Part shown: piece by piece, positions 34,754-43,173 of the stretch
How positions within the stretch are numbered: position 1 is the first letter of the stretch
Layout of the letters: each line of letters begins with the position of its first letter
From: CAVPEW01 sp963703565
GTDB lineage: Bacteria; Actinomycetota; Acidimicrobiia; Acidimicrobiales; VFJN01
Assembly: GCA_963703565.1 (NCBI GenBank)
Contig: CAVPEW010000041.1
Coordinates: forward strand, 3,627-67,626
Direction of reading: 5' to 3'
DNA length: 64,000 nucleotides
Program-made: the position numbers and the translations under genes
The notes under the pieces: model-generated
Databases searched by the model: none
What the model was told of the DNA's origin: nothing
The model's input: the letters and a program-made list of their open reading frames with translations, nothing else

Positions 34754-34759
34754 TAGCCT
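34754..34759 (+). promoter_or_regulatory. -10 hexamer TAGCCT of a leaderless promoter
   Basis: TAGCCT lies 6 nt before ATG 34766. Confidence 0.5.
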
Positions 34760-34765
34760 GCGCTC

Positions 34766-36127
34766 ATGGCGCTTCGGCTCGTGATCCTCGGCGGCGGCCC
34801 GGCGGGCAACATGGCCGCCACCCACGCCGCCCGCTTCGGCGCCGAGGTGACCCTGATCGAGCGGGACGTGATCGGTGGCGCCGCCCATCTATGGGACTGC
34901 ATCCCGTCGAAGGCCATGATCGCCACCGGCGGTGCCCTGGCCGCCGTGGGCCGCTCTGCCGAGATGGGCCTGGAGCCGGTCACCGCCACGGTCGACACCG
35001 ACGCTCTGCGGGCCCGGATCGGCGCCATCGCCGACAAGCTCGAGTCCTCGACCCAACGGCTGCTCGACAGTCAGGGAGTTCGCCTCCTGCGGGGCACGGG
35101 CCGCTGCAAGGGTCCCCACGAGATCGTCGCGGAGACCGACGGTGGCCTGGTCGAGATCGAGGCCGACGCCGTGCTGCTCGCGACGGGCAGCCGACCCCGC
35201 CTCCCGGCATGGGCCACCGTGGACGGCGACCGGGTCCTGTCCACCCGACAGGCCTACCCACCCGCGCGCTGGCCCGAGCACCTGGTCGTGATCGGCTCGG
35301 GGGTGACCGGCGTCGAGTTCGTCCACATGTTCTCCTCGCTCGGCAGCGAGGTGACGCTCATCGTGTCGCGCCAGCAGGTCCTGCCCCAGAAGGACCCCGA
35401 GGTGGCCGCCGCCCTCGAGGACGAGCTGGCGCGTCGCGGCGTGCGCCTCTACAAGGGCGCCCGCGCCGTGGGGATCGACCACACCGCAGGGGGGGTCTCG
35501 GTGCGATGCGACGACGGCCGGTTGGCCTCGGGCAGCCACGCCCTGCTCGCGATCGGGTCGGTGCCCAACAGCGACGGGCTGGACCTCGACGCTGCCGGGG
35601 TGGCCGTGGACGAGGGGGGCTACGTCCCCGTCGACGACTGGTGCCGCACCAACGTCGAGCACATCTACGCCGCCGGGGACCTGTCGGGGAAGCTGCCGCT
35701 GTCGTCGGTCGCGGCCATGCAGGGCCGGCGCATCGCGGAGCACGTGATGGGCCAGCACGGCCGCGACGCCCGCCGCGTCGACTACGACAAGGCCGCCTCG
35801 GCGATCTTCACCGTCCCCGAGATCGCCGATGTCGGGCTGGCCGAGGCGGATGCGTTCGCCGAGGGTCGCAAGGTGCGGGTGACCAAGGTGCCGTTCTCCG
35901 CTTCGCCCAAGGCGCTGATCGAGAGCCACTCGAAGGGCTTCGTCAAGATCGTGAGCGACCCCGCCACCGGGGTGGTGCTCGGCGGCTCCGTGGTGGGACG
36001 CCACGCCGCCGAGCTGGTTTCGGTGCTCGCGGTAGCGGTGACCAACGGGCTGCGGGTGGCCGACATCGTCGACAGCCTGCTCGTGCACCCGTCGTTGTCG
36101 GAGGCCCTCGCCGAAGCGGCGGAGTGA
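34766..36127 (+). CDS. lpdA: LpdA-type flavoprotein disulfide-reductase homologue lacking the redox disulfide (NAD(P)H:quinone reductase)
   Basis: The 453-residue protein has the FAD motif VILGGGPAGNMAA, the NAD motif VVIGSGVTGVEF near 174 and the second FAD motif HIYAAGDLSG near 300. The active-site segment reads GGAAHLWDCIPSK where dihydrolipoamide dehydrogenases have GGTCLNxGCIPSK, so the first cysteine of the CxxxxC disulfide is Ala. From memory, this matches the M. tuberculosis LpdA (Rv3303c) subgroup (GGAAVLDDCVPSK), described as quinone reductases rather than lipoamide dehydrogenases. The C-terminal HPSLSEAL is kept. Monocistronic by its own promoter, with a convergent carboxylase gene downstream. 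Confidence 0.88.
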   Translation: MALRLVILGGGPAGNMAATHAARFGAEVTLIERDVIGGAAHLWDCIPSKAMIATGGALAAVGRSAEMGLEPVTATVDTDALRARIGAIADKLESSTQRLLDSQGVRLLRGTGRCKGPHEIVAETDGGLVEIEADAVLLATGSRPRLPAWATVDGDRVLSTRQAYPPARWPEHLVVIGSGVTGVEFVHMFSSLGSEVTLIVSRQQVLPQKDPEVAAALEDELARRGVRLYKGARAVGIDHTAGGVSVRCDDGRLASGSHALLAIGSVPNSDGLDLDAAGVAVDEGGYVPVDDWCRTNVEHIYAAGDLSGKLPLSSVAAMQGRRIAEHVMGQHGRDARRVDYDKAASAIFTVPEIADVGLAEADAFAEGRKVRVTKVPFSASPKALIESHSKGFVKIVSDPATGVVLGGSVVGRHAAELVSVLAVAVTNGLRVADIVDSLLVHPSLSEALAEAAE

Positions 36128-36140
36128 GCGCTGGCGGGGG

Positions 36141-37907
36141 TCAGTCGATGACGACCACGACGTCGCCCGCTCCGACCGAATCGCCCGCGGCGACCTTGAT
36201 CTCGCTGACGGTGCCCGCCTTGTCGGCGGCGATGTTGTTCTCCATCTTCATCGCCTCGAGCACGCACACCGTCTGACCCGCTTCCACCGCGACGCCCGGC
36301 TCGACCAGCACCTTCACGATGGTGCCCTGCATGGGCACGCTGACGCGGCCCGTGCCCGGCGCTCCCGCCGCCCCGGAGTCCGGGGCCGCTCGACGGGCTC
36401 GGGGCCGCCCGCCGTTGATCGGCGCGGTTGGCGCGGCCTCGGGGACCCACATGCGCACCTGGAAGCGCTTGCCGTTGACCTCGACGTCGACGTCGCGGCG
36501 CACCCGCGGCACGTCGTCGGTGGAGTCCTCGCCCGGCGCCGGTGCGCCCGAGGCGGACACCGCGGACAGGTCGAGGGTCTCGTCGACCCACCTGGTCGAG
36601 TGACGGGCCGCGGAGAAGTCGTCGTGGCGCAGGATGGCCAGGTCGGCGGGGACGGTGGTGGCGATCCCCTCCACCCGCAGCTCCTCGAGCGCCCGGATCA
36701 TGCGACCGATCGCGATCTCGCGGTCGGCCCCCCAGACCACCAGCTTGCCGACCAGGTTGTCGTAGTACTGGCTGACCTCGTCGCCGGCCTCGTAGCCGCC
36801 GTCCCACCGGACGCCGAACCCCTGCGGCGGGACCAGGGTGCTGATCCGCCCGGGTGCGGGCAGGAAGCGACCGCCCGCGGGGTCCTCGGCGTTGATCCGC
36901 ACCTCGATCGCGTGCCCGCGCCGCTCGATGCCGTCCTGGGTGAACGACAGGGGCAGGCCTGACGCCACGCGCAGCTGCTCGCGGACCAGGTCGATTCCGG
37001 TGACCAGCTCGGTCACCGGGTGCTCCACCTGCAGCCGGGTGTTCATCTCGAGGAACCAGAACTCGCCGTCCTGGTAGAGGAACTCGACGGTGCCGGCGTT
37101 GACGTAGCCGCAGGCCCGGGCCACGTCGACCGCGGCGGCGCCCATCGCGGCGCGTGTCTCCTCGTCGAACGCGGGCGCCGGCGACTCCTCGACCAGCTTC
37201 TGGTGGCGGCGCTGCGCCGAGCAGTCGCGCTCGCCCAGCCACACGCAGTTGCCCTGGGTGTCCGCGATGACCTGCATCTCGACGTGGCGGGGCCAGGTGA
37301 GGTAGCGCTCCACGTAGCACTCCGGGCGCCCGAATCCCTTGAGTGCCTCCGACTGGGCGGATTCGAGCGCCTCGGCGGTGTGCGCGGCGTCGGGAACCAC
37401 GCGCATGCCCCGCCCCCCGCCGCCGTAGGCAGCCTTGATCGCCACCGGCCAACCGTGCTCCTCGCCGAAGGCGACCACCTCGTCGGGCGAGGCGAGGAAC
37501 GCCGTGGTGCCCGGCACCCCGGCGACGCCCGCGGCCTGAGCGGCGATCCGGCTCGACACCTTGTCACCCATCACCTCGATGGCTTCGGGCGGAGGGCCGA
37601 CGAAGGTCACGCCCCGGGCGGTGATGGCCCGGGCGAAGTCCGTGTTCTCCGAGAAGAAGCCGTAGCCGGGGTGCACGGCGTCGGCTCCGGACTCCTCGAT
37701 CACGGCCAGGATGCGCTCGGTGTTCAGGTAGCTCTCGGTCGCCGTCGTGCCCCCCAGCGCGTAGGCCTCGTCGGCCAGGCGCACGTGGAGGGCCCCGCGG
37801 TCGAGGTCGGAGTACACGGCCACCGTCGTGATGCCCATCTCGCGGCACGCTCGGATGACCCGGACGGCGATCTCGCCCCGGTTGGCGATCAGGACCTTGG
37901 TGAGCAC
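36141..37907 (-). CDS. Acyl-CoA carboxylase alpha subunit (biotin carboxylase plus biotin carboxyl carrier)
   Basis: The 588-residue protein from GTG 37907 begins KVLIANRGEIAVRVIRACRE, the biotin carboxylase opening, followed by the ATP-grasp glycine loop KAAYGGGGRGMR near 159, ERDCSAQRRHQK, FLEMNTRLQVEHPVTE near 289 and RINAEDP. After a linker, residues 510-588 form the biotinyl domain with the lysine in VLEAMKMENN. It carboxylates biotin for acetyl/propionyl-CoA carboxylation; propionyl-CoA fits the mutB-meaB genes nearby. The beta subunit is not in the window. It is divergent from birA, whose product should biotinylate it. Confidence 0.95.
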   Translation of the reverse strand: MLTKVLIANRGEIAVRVIRACREMGITTVAVYSDLDRGALHVRLADEAYALGGTTATESYLNTERILAVIEESGADAVHPGYGFFSENTDFARAITARGVTFVGPPPEAIEVMGDKVSSRIAAQAAGVAGVPGTTAFLASPDEVVAFGEEHGWPVAIKAAYGGGGRGMRVVPDAAHTAEALESAQSEALKGFGRPECYVERYLTWPRHVEMQVIADTQGNCVWLGERDCSAQRRHQKLVEESPAPAFDEETRAAMGAAAVDVARACGYVNAGTVEFLYQDGEFWFLEMNTRLQVEHPVTELVTGIDLVREQLRVASGLPLSFTQDGIERRGHAIEVRINAEDPAGGRFLPAPGRISTLVPPQGFGVRWDGGYEAGDEVSQYYDNLVGKLVVWGADREIAIGRMIRALEELRVEGIATTVPADLAILRHDDFSAARHSTRWVDETLDLSAVSASGAPAPGEDSTDDVPRVRRDVDVEVNGKRFQVRMWVPEAAPTAPINGGRPRARRAAPDSGAAGAPGTGRVSVPMQGTIVKVLVEPGVAVEAGQTVCVLEAMKMENNIAADKAGTVSEIKVAAGDSVGAGDVVVVID

Positions 37908-37911
37908 CCCA

Positions 37912-37919
37912 TATCGTTA
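37912..37919. promoter_or_regulatory. Shared bidirectional -10 element between birA and the carboxylase gene
   Basis: The 17-bp gap contains TATCGTTA. On the plus strand TATCGT lies 7 nt before GTG 37925 (birA). On the minus strand TAACGA lies 6 nt before GTG 37907 and matches four-base spacing but has A instead of T at the last position. Confidence 0.4.
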
Positions 37920-37924
37920 GCCGG

Positions 37925-38764
37925 GTGCCGGGCGAACGTGCCAGATCCGCCCTCGCCGGCTCTCGCTTCGCCGAGCTGCGCTGGTTGGACGAGACCGGCT
38001 CGACCAACGCCGACATGCTCGAGGCGGCGCGTCAGGGCGCGCCGGAGGGTTCGGTGATCGTCGCCGAGCACCAGAGCGCCGGGCGTGGCCGGGCGGGCCG
38101 AGCCTGGGTGGCGCCCCGGGGGGCGTCGCTGCTGGCCTCGGTGCTGCTGCGGCCCCCCGCGGCGGCGGCACCGCTCGTCACGGCCGCGGTGGCGCTGGCC
38201 GCGGCCGAGGCGGTCGAGGCCTGCACCGGGATCCACGCCAGGCTCAAGTGGCCCAACGACCTGGTCGTGCCGGGCGACGGCTCGGGAGCAGACCGCAAGC
38301 TGGCGGGGGTGCTCGCGGAGGCCGACTGGCCCGCCGAGACCGATCCCTCGTCCGGGTGGCGCCCGCCGGGGTCGTCTGCCCGTGTGGCGGTCGTGGTGGG
38401 GGTCGGCGTCAACGTGGACTGGCCCGACGAGCTGCCCGAGGACCTGGCTGACGTCGCGGTCGCCTGCAACCACCTGGGAGCTCCCGACGTCGACCGCGAG
38501 GCCCTGCTGGTGGCGTGGCTGACCCGCCTGGAGCGCCACTACGCCGGCCTGCTGGCCGGTCGATCGGGCACGGTCGCCCTGCTCGGCGCCTGGCGGGCCC
38601 GGTCGGCGACCCTGGGCCGTGCCGTGCGCGTCGAGCTCGGCGCGTACGACGTGGTCGGGACGGCTGTCGACCTCACCGACTCGGGCCAGCTCGTCGTAGA
38701 GGACGGCGACGGCAACCGCCGGGTCCTGGCGGTGGGCGACGTCGTGCACCTTCGCCCCGGCTGA
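37925..38764 (+). CDS. birA: Biotin-[acetyl-CoA-carboxylase] ligase (BirA, catalytic form)
   Basis: GTG 37925 starts a 279-residue protein without the N-terminal winged helix of repressor-type BirA. It shows ETGSTNADM near 23, the biotinyl-adenylate loop SAGRGRAGRAW near 51, KWPNDLV near 106, DRKLAGVLAEA near 120 and VVVGVGVNVDWP near 157, then a C-terminal SH3-like domain. It activates biotin with ATP and attaches it to the lysine of the carboxylase subunit encoded divergently 17 bp away, so the two genes form one functional pair. No DNA-binding domain means no direct repression of biotin genes. Confidence 0.94.
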   Translation: MPGERARSALAGSRFAELRWLDETGSTNADMLEAARQGAPEGSVIVAEHQSAGRGRAGRAWVAPRGASLLASVLLRPPAAAAPLVTAAVALAAAEAVEACTGIHARLKWPNDLVVPGDGSGADRKLAGVLAEADWPAETDPSSGWRPPGSSARVAVVVGVGVNVDWPDELPEDLADVAVACNHLGAPDVDREALLVAWLTRLERHYAGLLAGRSGTVALLGAWRARSATLGRAVRVELGAYDVVGTAVDLTDSGQLVVEDGDGNRRVLAVGDVVHLRPG

Positions 38765-38792
38765 AGGGCCTCGCGCCGGGACCTGGGGATCC

Positions 38793-39659
38793 TCAGGGAT
38801 CCAGATCGCGCGCTGCGAGCTGGGCCAGGGCGCTCACCGCGCCCCGCGTCAGCGGACCGGGCGCGGTGAGCGCGGTGCCGTCGACGCGGTGCACGCCCTG
38901 CACACCGCGCGTAGAGGATGTGAGCAGCACCTCGTCGGCCTCGGCGAGCGCCGAGACGGGCAGCGTCACCTCCTCCGCGGCGGTCAGCTCGCACACCAGC
39001 TCCCGCGTCACGCCGGCCAGACAGCCCACCGACAGCGCCGGTGTGACGAGGCGGCCCTCCAGGGCGAGGAACACGTTGGAGCCCGTGCCCTCGCACAACT
39101 GGCCGGCCGTGTTGGCCATTATCGCCTCGTCGGCCCCGGCCGCGCGCGCCGCCGCCAGCGCCACGACGTTGTCGGCGTAGGAGATCGTCTTGAGACCGGC
39201 GGTGGCGGCGTCCTCGTTGCGTGGCCACCGCACCGTGACCACCGAGGCGGTCGCCGGCCGGGGCTCGCCCGGTCCTCCCACCACCACGACCGTGCCCGCG
39301 CCGTGGCTGCGCCCGGAGCCCATCGGCGCCGGGCCCGAGCTGAGCGTGATCCTCAGTCGGCCCACCGAACCCGGGGGAGCCGAGGTGATGACCTGGTCCA
39401 TCGCCGCCCGCAGCTCGTCGTCCGAGAAGGGGACCTCCAGCCCGATGCCCGCCGCCGACCTCGCCAGTCGGGCGAGGTGACGGCTGGCGGCGAAAGGGCG
39501 GCCGCGCTCGACGGCGAGGGTCTCGAACACCCCGTCGCCCACGGTGAAGCCGTGGTCGAGCACCGACACCACCGCCCGTTCGGCCTCCACGAGGCGGCCA
39601 TCGAGCCACACGGCGGCTCGACGGGGCACCGAGGAGTCGGCCGGAGGCGGCTCGGGCAT
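38793..39659 (-). CDS. pabC: Class IV aminotransferase-fold protein (aminodeoxychorismate lyase-like)
   Basis: ATG 39659 lies 2 nt after the pabB-like stop; GTG 39665 would overlap it as GTGA. The 288-residue PLP-fold-IV protein has VLDHGFTVGDGVFETLAV near 33, KTISYADNVVALAAARAAG near 155 with the PLP lysine (K in LKTISY), CEGTGSNVFL near 188 and the glycine-rich phosphate loop GCLAGVTRE near 211. Fold IV includes branched-chain and D-amino-acid aminotransferases and 4-amino-4-deoxychorismate lyase. Its location after a PabB-type gene favours the lyase that yields p-aminobenzoate for folate, but an aminotransferase is not excluded. Confidence 0.8.
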   Translation of the reverse strand: MPEPPPADSSVPRRAAVWLDGRLVEAERAVVSVLDHGFTVGDGVFETLAVERGRPFAASRHLARLARSAAGIGLEVPFSDDELRAAMDQVITSAPPGSVGRLRITLSSGPAPMGSGRSHGAGTVVVVGGPGEPRPATASVVTVRWPRNEDAATAGLKTISYADNVVALAAARAAGADEAIMANTAGQLCEGTGSNVFLALEGRLVTPALSVGCLAGVTRELVCELTAAEEVTLPVSALAEADEVLLTSSTRGVQGVHRVDGTALTAPGPLTRGAVSALAQLAARDLDP

Positions 39660-39661
39660 GT

Positions 39662-40663
39662 TCACGATCCTGACGCGATCTGGAGCAGCCGGCGAGCCTT
39701 GAGCTCGGTCTCGGCCCACTCGTCGTCGGGATCGGAGTCCCAGGTCACGGCACCCCCGGTGCCCAGGTGCAAGCCGCCGTCCTCCACCCAGAACGTGCGG
39801 ATGGCCACGTTGAGCTCGCCGACCACCCGGTCGGCGTCCACCCAGCCGACAGCCCCGCAGTACACGCCGCGGGGCGCTGCCTCCAGCGAAGCGATGTGCC
39901 CGAGTGCCGCCAGCTTGGGTGCCCCGGTCACCGAGCCGGGAGGGAAGGTGGCACCAACGAGCTCGGCCCATCCCACCCCCGGGCGCAGGCGCCCGGTGAC
40001 GTGGGAGACCAGGTGCACCAGCCCCGGGTGGGCCTCGGTGGCTAGGAGCGAGGGCACCTGGACGGACCCGTACTCGCACACCCGACCCAGGTCGTTGCGC
40101 ACCAGATCGACGATCATGACGTTCTCGGCGACGTCCTTGCCGGTGAAGGGCTGCCCGGGCGCCTTGGTCCCCTTGATCGGTGAGGAGCGCACCCGCGATC
40201 CCCTCCGGGCCAGGTAGCGCTCGGGCGAGGCGGACGCCACCTCGCAGCCGGGCACTCGCACCACCGCCGAGAACGGTGCCGGGTTGCCCTCGGCGAGAGC
40301 CGCGCCCAACGCGGCGACGTCGGCGTCCGGACCGACCGGTGCCGACAGCCGGCGCGTCAGGTTCACCTGATAGACGTCTCCGGCCGCGATCGCCTCGCGC
40401 ACCGAGTCGACCGCCGTGCGGAATCGGGCAGGACCCAGCGGGTCGGTCCACGCGGCTCGGTCCGGTCCGCGCCAACGGGGTCCCGGCCATGGGCGCGCCG
40501 GGCGCAGCCGGGCGAAGCGGGCGCACATGGCAGGTCCGTCGAAGGGCACCACCACGGCCCAGAAGCCCGACGAGTCCAAGGCGGCCAGATCACTGGTGCG
40601 ATCGACCAGTTCGGTGGCCAGCACCCCCCCGACCACCGCCATCGGTGTCGCCGTGGCCTGCAC
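39662..40663 (-). CDS. pabB: Aminodeoxychorismate/anthranilate synthase component I, short form (PabB-like)
   Basis: GTG 40663 is supported by TACGCT 6 nt before it and gives 333 residues, shorter than the usual 450 because the N-terminal subdomain is reduced. The chorismate-binding core is complete: AIAAGDVYQVNLTRRL near 108, SSPIKGTKAPG near 170, NVMIVDLVRNDLGRVCEYGSV near 190 (read NVMIVDLVRNDLGRV), TFPPGSVTGAPK near 240 and GVYCGAVGWV. It aminates chorismate with ammonia or a glutaminase partner not seen here. Its partner enzyme is the class IV aminotransferase-fold gene 2 nt downstream. Confidence 0.87.
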   Translation of the reverse strand: MQATATPMAVVGGVLATELVDRTSDLAALDSSGFWAVVVPFDGPAMCARFARLRPARPWPGPRWRGPDRAAWTDPLGPARFRTAVDSVREAIAAGDVYQVNLTRRLSAPVGPDADVAALGAALAEGNPAPFSAVVRVPGCEVASASPERYLARRGSRVRSSPIKGTKAPGQPFTGKDVAENVMIVDLVRNDLGRVCEYGSVQVPSLLATEAHPGLVHLVSHVTGRLRPGVGWAELVGATFPPGSVTGAPKLAALGHIASLEAAPRGVYCGAVGWVDADRVVGELNVAIRTFWVEDGGLHLGTGGAVTWDSDPDDEWAETELKARRLLQIASGS

Positions 40664-40669
40664 CCCCGC

Positions 40670-40679
40670 AGCGTACGAT
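40670..40679. promoter_or_regulatory. Overlapping divergent -10 hexamers (TACGCT minus, TACGAT plus)
   Basis: The plus hexamer 40674-40679 lies 6 nt before ATG 40686, and the minus hexamer 40675-40670 lies 6 nt before GTG 40663. They share the TA at 40674-40675, so only one RNA polymerase could melt the site at a time. Confidence 0.5.
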
Positions 40680-40685
40680 CGCTCG

Positions 40686-42146
40686 ATGGCCGAGCCGGAC
40701 GCTCCCGCCGAACCGGCGCGCCGCAATCGGCGGAGCTGGCCGCAACGGCTCGTGCTCGGGCTCAACGTGGTGATCATCGTCGCCCTGGTCGGCGCCGCCG
40801 CCTCGCTGGGCTACGCATGGTCGAAGTACTCGCGCCTGCCGCGCGTGGTGGTCAGCCCTTCGCTCTCGTCCTCGCAGGGCGCCGACGAGCCCCGCAACTT
40901 CCTGGTGGTCGGCGTCGACTCGGCAGATGGCCTCGACCCCGACGACCCGACCAGGCGGCAGCGGGAGGCGATGGGGATCGGCGGGTTGCGCTCGGACACG
41001 ATCATGGTGCTGCGCATCGATCCCGCGGAGGAGCGCGCCCGCCTGCTGTCGCTGCCGCGTGACCTGTGGGTGCCCCTCGCCGGTGGCGGCAACCAGCGGA
41101 TCAACGCCGCGCTGCAGGTGGGCGGTCCGCGGGCGCTCATCGACACGATCGAGGGCTACCTCGACATCCCCATCCACCACTACGTCCAGGTCGACTTCGC
41201 AGGCTTCCTGGACCTGGTGTCGGCCATCGGCGGCGTGCCGCTCTACTTCCCCTACGCGGCGCGGGACCGAAGCTCTGGCCTGGTGGTCGAGTCGCCCGGC
41301 TGCGTGACCCTCGGGCCCGAGCAGTCGCTGGCCTACGCCCGGTCGCGGCACTACCAGTACTTCGAGGACGGCCGCTGGAGGGTCGACCCGACCGGCGACC
41401 TGGGCCGGATCAGTCGACAGCAGGCCTTCATCCGCCGAGCCCTGTCCCAGGCGGTGCGCAAGGGGATCCGCAACCCCCTCACCCTCAACCGGCTGCTCGA
41501 CGTCGGCCTGCGCAGCGTGTCGGTGGACGATCGCCTGACGGTGTCGGATCTGCTCGATCTGGGCGACCGGCTGCGCTCGTTCGACCCCGAGGACCTCGAG
41601 ACGATCGCCGTGCCGGTCTACAACGACAACGTGGGCGGCGCATCCGTGGTGCGCCTGGTCGACGACCAGGCCCAGGGGGTCCTGGACCGCTTCCGTGACA
41701 TGCCCGAGGCCCAGACCCGGGCCTTGACCCCGAGCGAGGTGCGCGTCCGCGTGCTCAACGGCTCCGGGCGCGGTGGAGAGGCCGCCGACGCCGCCGCGTC
41801 GCTGTCCGCCGTCGGCTTCGTGCGGGCCGGCAGCCCCCGCAACGACGACCGCCTCGGCCTGGCCCGCACGGAGGTGCGCTACCGGCCAGGCGCCGAGGCG
41901 GCCGCGGACCTGGTGGCGCGGTGGCTGGTGGCGGGCGCCAGCCTCTTGCCCCTCGACGTGCCGCTCGGTGCCGACGTGGTGGTGGTGACCGGGCTCGACT
42001 ACGCCGGCGTCGCCGACCAGCCGGCGGCGCCGACGTCGTCGACGGCGCCGCCACCGGTCGTCGCGGGGGAGCCCGATACCGCAGCGTCGACCACCACCAC
42101 GGTCATCGGCGAGGTGCCGGCGGCCCCCGAGGGCGTGTCGTGCTGA
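40686..42146 (+). CDS. LytR-CpsA-Psr (LCP) family glycopolymer transferase
   Basis: The 486-residue protein has a short cytoplasmic tail, one membrane helix (about 21-43) and an extracytoplasmic LCP domain: NFLVVGVDSADG near 71, GLRSDTIMVLRIDP near 100, LLSLPRDLWVPL near 119, NAALQVGGPRALIDTIEGYL and QSLAYARSRHY near 215. The conserved Asp and Arg residues that bind the polyprenyl pyrophosphate are in place. A LytR_C domain (VRVRVLNGSGRGGEA) follows near 355, then a Thr/Pro-rich tail. LCP enzymes attach glycopolymers to peptidoglycan or arabinogalactan. It precedes the rml/ugd/uxs sugar genes by 19 nt and is likely co-transcribed with them. Confidence 0.94.
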   Translation: MAEPDAPAEPARRNRRSWPQRLVLGLNVVIIVALVGAAASLGYAWSKYSRLPRVVVSPSLSSSQGADEPRNFLVVGVDSADGLDPDDPTRRQREAMGIGGLRSDTIMVLRIDPAEERARLLSLPRDLWVPLAGGGNQRINAALQVGGPRALIDTIEGYLDIPIHHYVQVDFAGFLDLVSAIGGVPLYFPYAARDRSSGLVVESPGCVTLGPEQSLAYARSRHYQYFEDGRWRVDPTGDLGRISRQQAFIRRALSQAVRKGIRNPLTLNRLLDVGLRSVSVDDRLTVSDLLDLGDRLRSFDPEDLETIAVPVYNDNVGGASVVRLVDDQAQGVLDRFRDMPEAQTRALTPSEVRVRVLNGSGRGGEAADAAASLSAVGFVRAGSPRNDDRLGLARTEVRYRPGAEAAADLVARWLVAGASLLPLDVPLGADVVVVTGLDYAGVADQPAAPTSSTAPPPVVAGEPDTAASTTTTVIGEVPAAPEGVSC

Positions 42147-42165
42147 GGGTCGCCGGCGGGCGACG

Positions 42166-43059
42166 GTGAGGGGGATCATCCTGGCCGGCGGGAGGGCCAC
42201 CCGCCTCGGCCCGGCCAGCCGTGCGGTGTCCAAGCAGCTCCTGGCCGTCTACGACAAGCCGCTCGTCTACTACGCGCTCTCCACGCTCCTGCACGCGCGG
42301 ATCAACGAGGTCCTGTTCATCACCACCCCCGAGGAGCAGGACCGCTATCGCAGCCTGCTGGGCGACGGCGCCCAGTGGGGGTGCGCCTTCGCCTACGCGG
42401 CCCAGCCCGAGCCACGGGGACTGGCCGAGGCGTTCCTGATCGGGGCGGACTTCATCGGCGGTCAGCCGGTAGCGCTGATCCTGGGCGACAACATCTTCTA
42501 CGGAGCCGGTCTCGGTGAGCAGTTGCAGCGCCACACCTGCCCCGACGGCGCGGTGATCTTCGGCCTGTGGGCGCCCGACCCCGAGCGCTACGGGGTGCTC
42601 GAGCACGACCCCCGTACCGGCGAGGTCGTGGCCGTGATCGAGAAGCCAGCCGACCCTCCCTCGCACCACATGGTGCCGGGCCTGTACTTCTACGACTCGT
42701 CGGTGGTCGAGGTGGCCCGATCCGTGCGCCCCAGCGCTCGCGGCGAGCTGGAGATCACCGACGTCAACAACGACTACCTGCGGCGGGGCAGCCTCACCGT
42801 GGCGACGCTGCCCTTCGCCACGGAGTGGTTCGACGTGGGCACCTTCGACGCCCTGCTCGACGCGCAGAACTGGGTGGCCGGCCAGCAGCGGCGCAAGGGG
42901 CTGCTCATCGGCGCGCCCGAGACCGCCGCCTACCGTGAGGGGTTCATCGACGCCGCCCAGCTCGAGCGGCTCGCCGCGGCCGAGGACCGTGGCGGCGATC
43001 TCGACAAGAGCGGCTACGGCGCCATGCTGCGCCGCTTCCTGGCCGCAGAGGGCCTCTGA
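42166..43059 (+). CDS. rmlA: Glucose-1-phosphate thymidylyltransferase (RmlA)
   Basis: GTG 42166 gives 297 residues, the usual length. It carries the nucleotide-binding motif IILAGGRATRL (canonical AGGxGTRL; here the second G is A), SKQLLAVYDKPLVYYALS (canonical LLPVYDKP), ALILGDNIFYG near 105, AVIEKPADPP near 156, GLYFYDSSVVE near 171 and GELEITDVNNDYL near 192. It makes dTDP-glucose, first step to dTDP-rhamnose. The two substitutions in the signature loop are conservative but unusual. It is followed by rmlC and rmlB. Confidence 0.92.
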   Translation: MRGIILAGGRATRLGPASRAVSKQLLAVYDKPLVYYALSTLLHARINEVLFITTPEEQDRYRSLLGDGAQWGCAFAYAAQPEPRGLAEAFLIGADFIGGQPVALILGDNIFYGAGLGEQLQRHTCPDGAVIFGLWAPDPERYGVLEHDPRTGEVVAVIEKPADPPSHHMVPGLYFYDSSVVEVARSVRPSARGELEITDVNNDYLRRGSLTVATLPFATEWFDVGTFDALLDAQNWVAGQQRRKGLLIGAPETAAYREGFIDAAQLERLAAAEDRGGDLDKSGYGAMLRRFLAAEGL

Positions 43060-43173
43060 GTCGAGCCCGATGCCCCGCCCGACCCCGTTCCGCCGACGCT
43101 TCGAGAACCGCTACGACCCCCGATGCCGGCACCTGCACCGCAGCCACCGGCCCGGCCGACGAGGACCGCATCG

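Noticed and set aside
43123..43173. 17-residue N-terminal extension of RmlC
   Set aside because: The Pro-rich extension is not typical of the family and ATG 43174 has a well-placed GAGGA.
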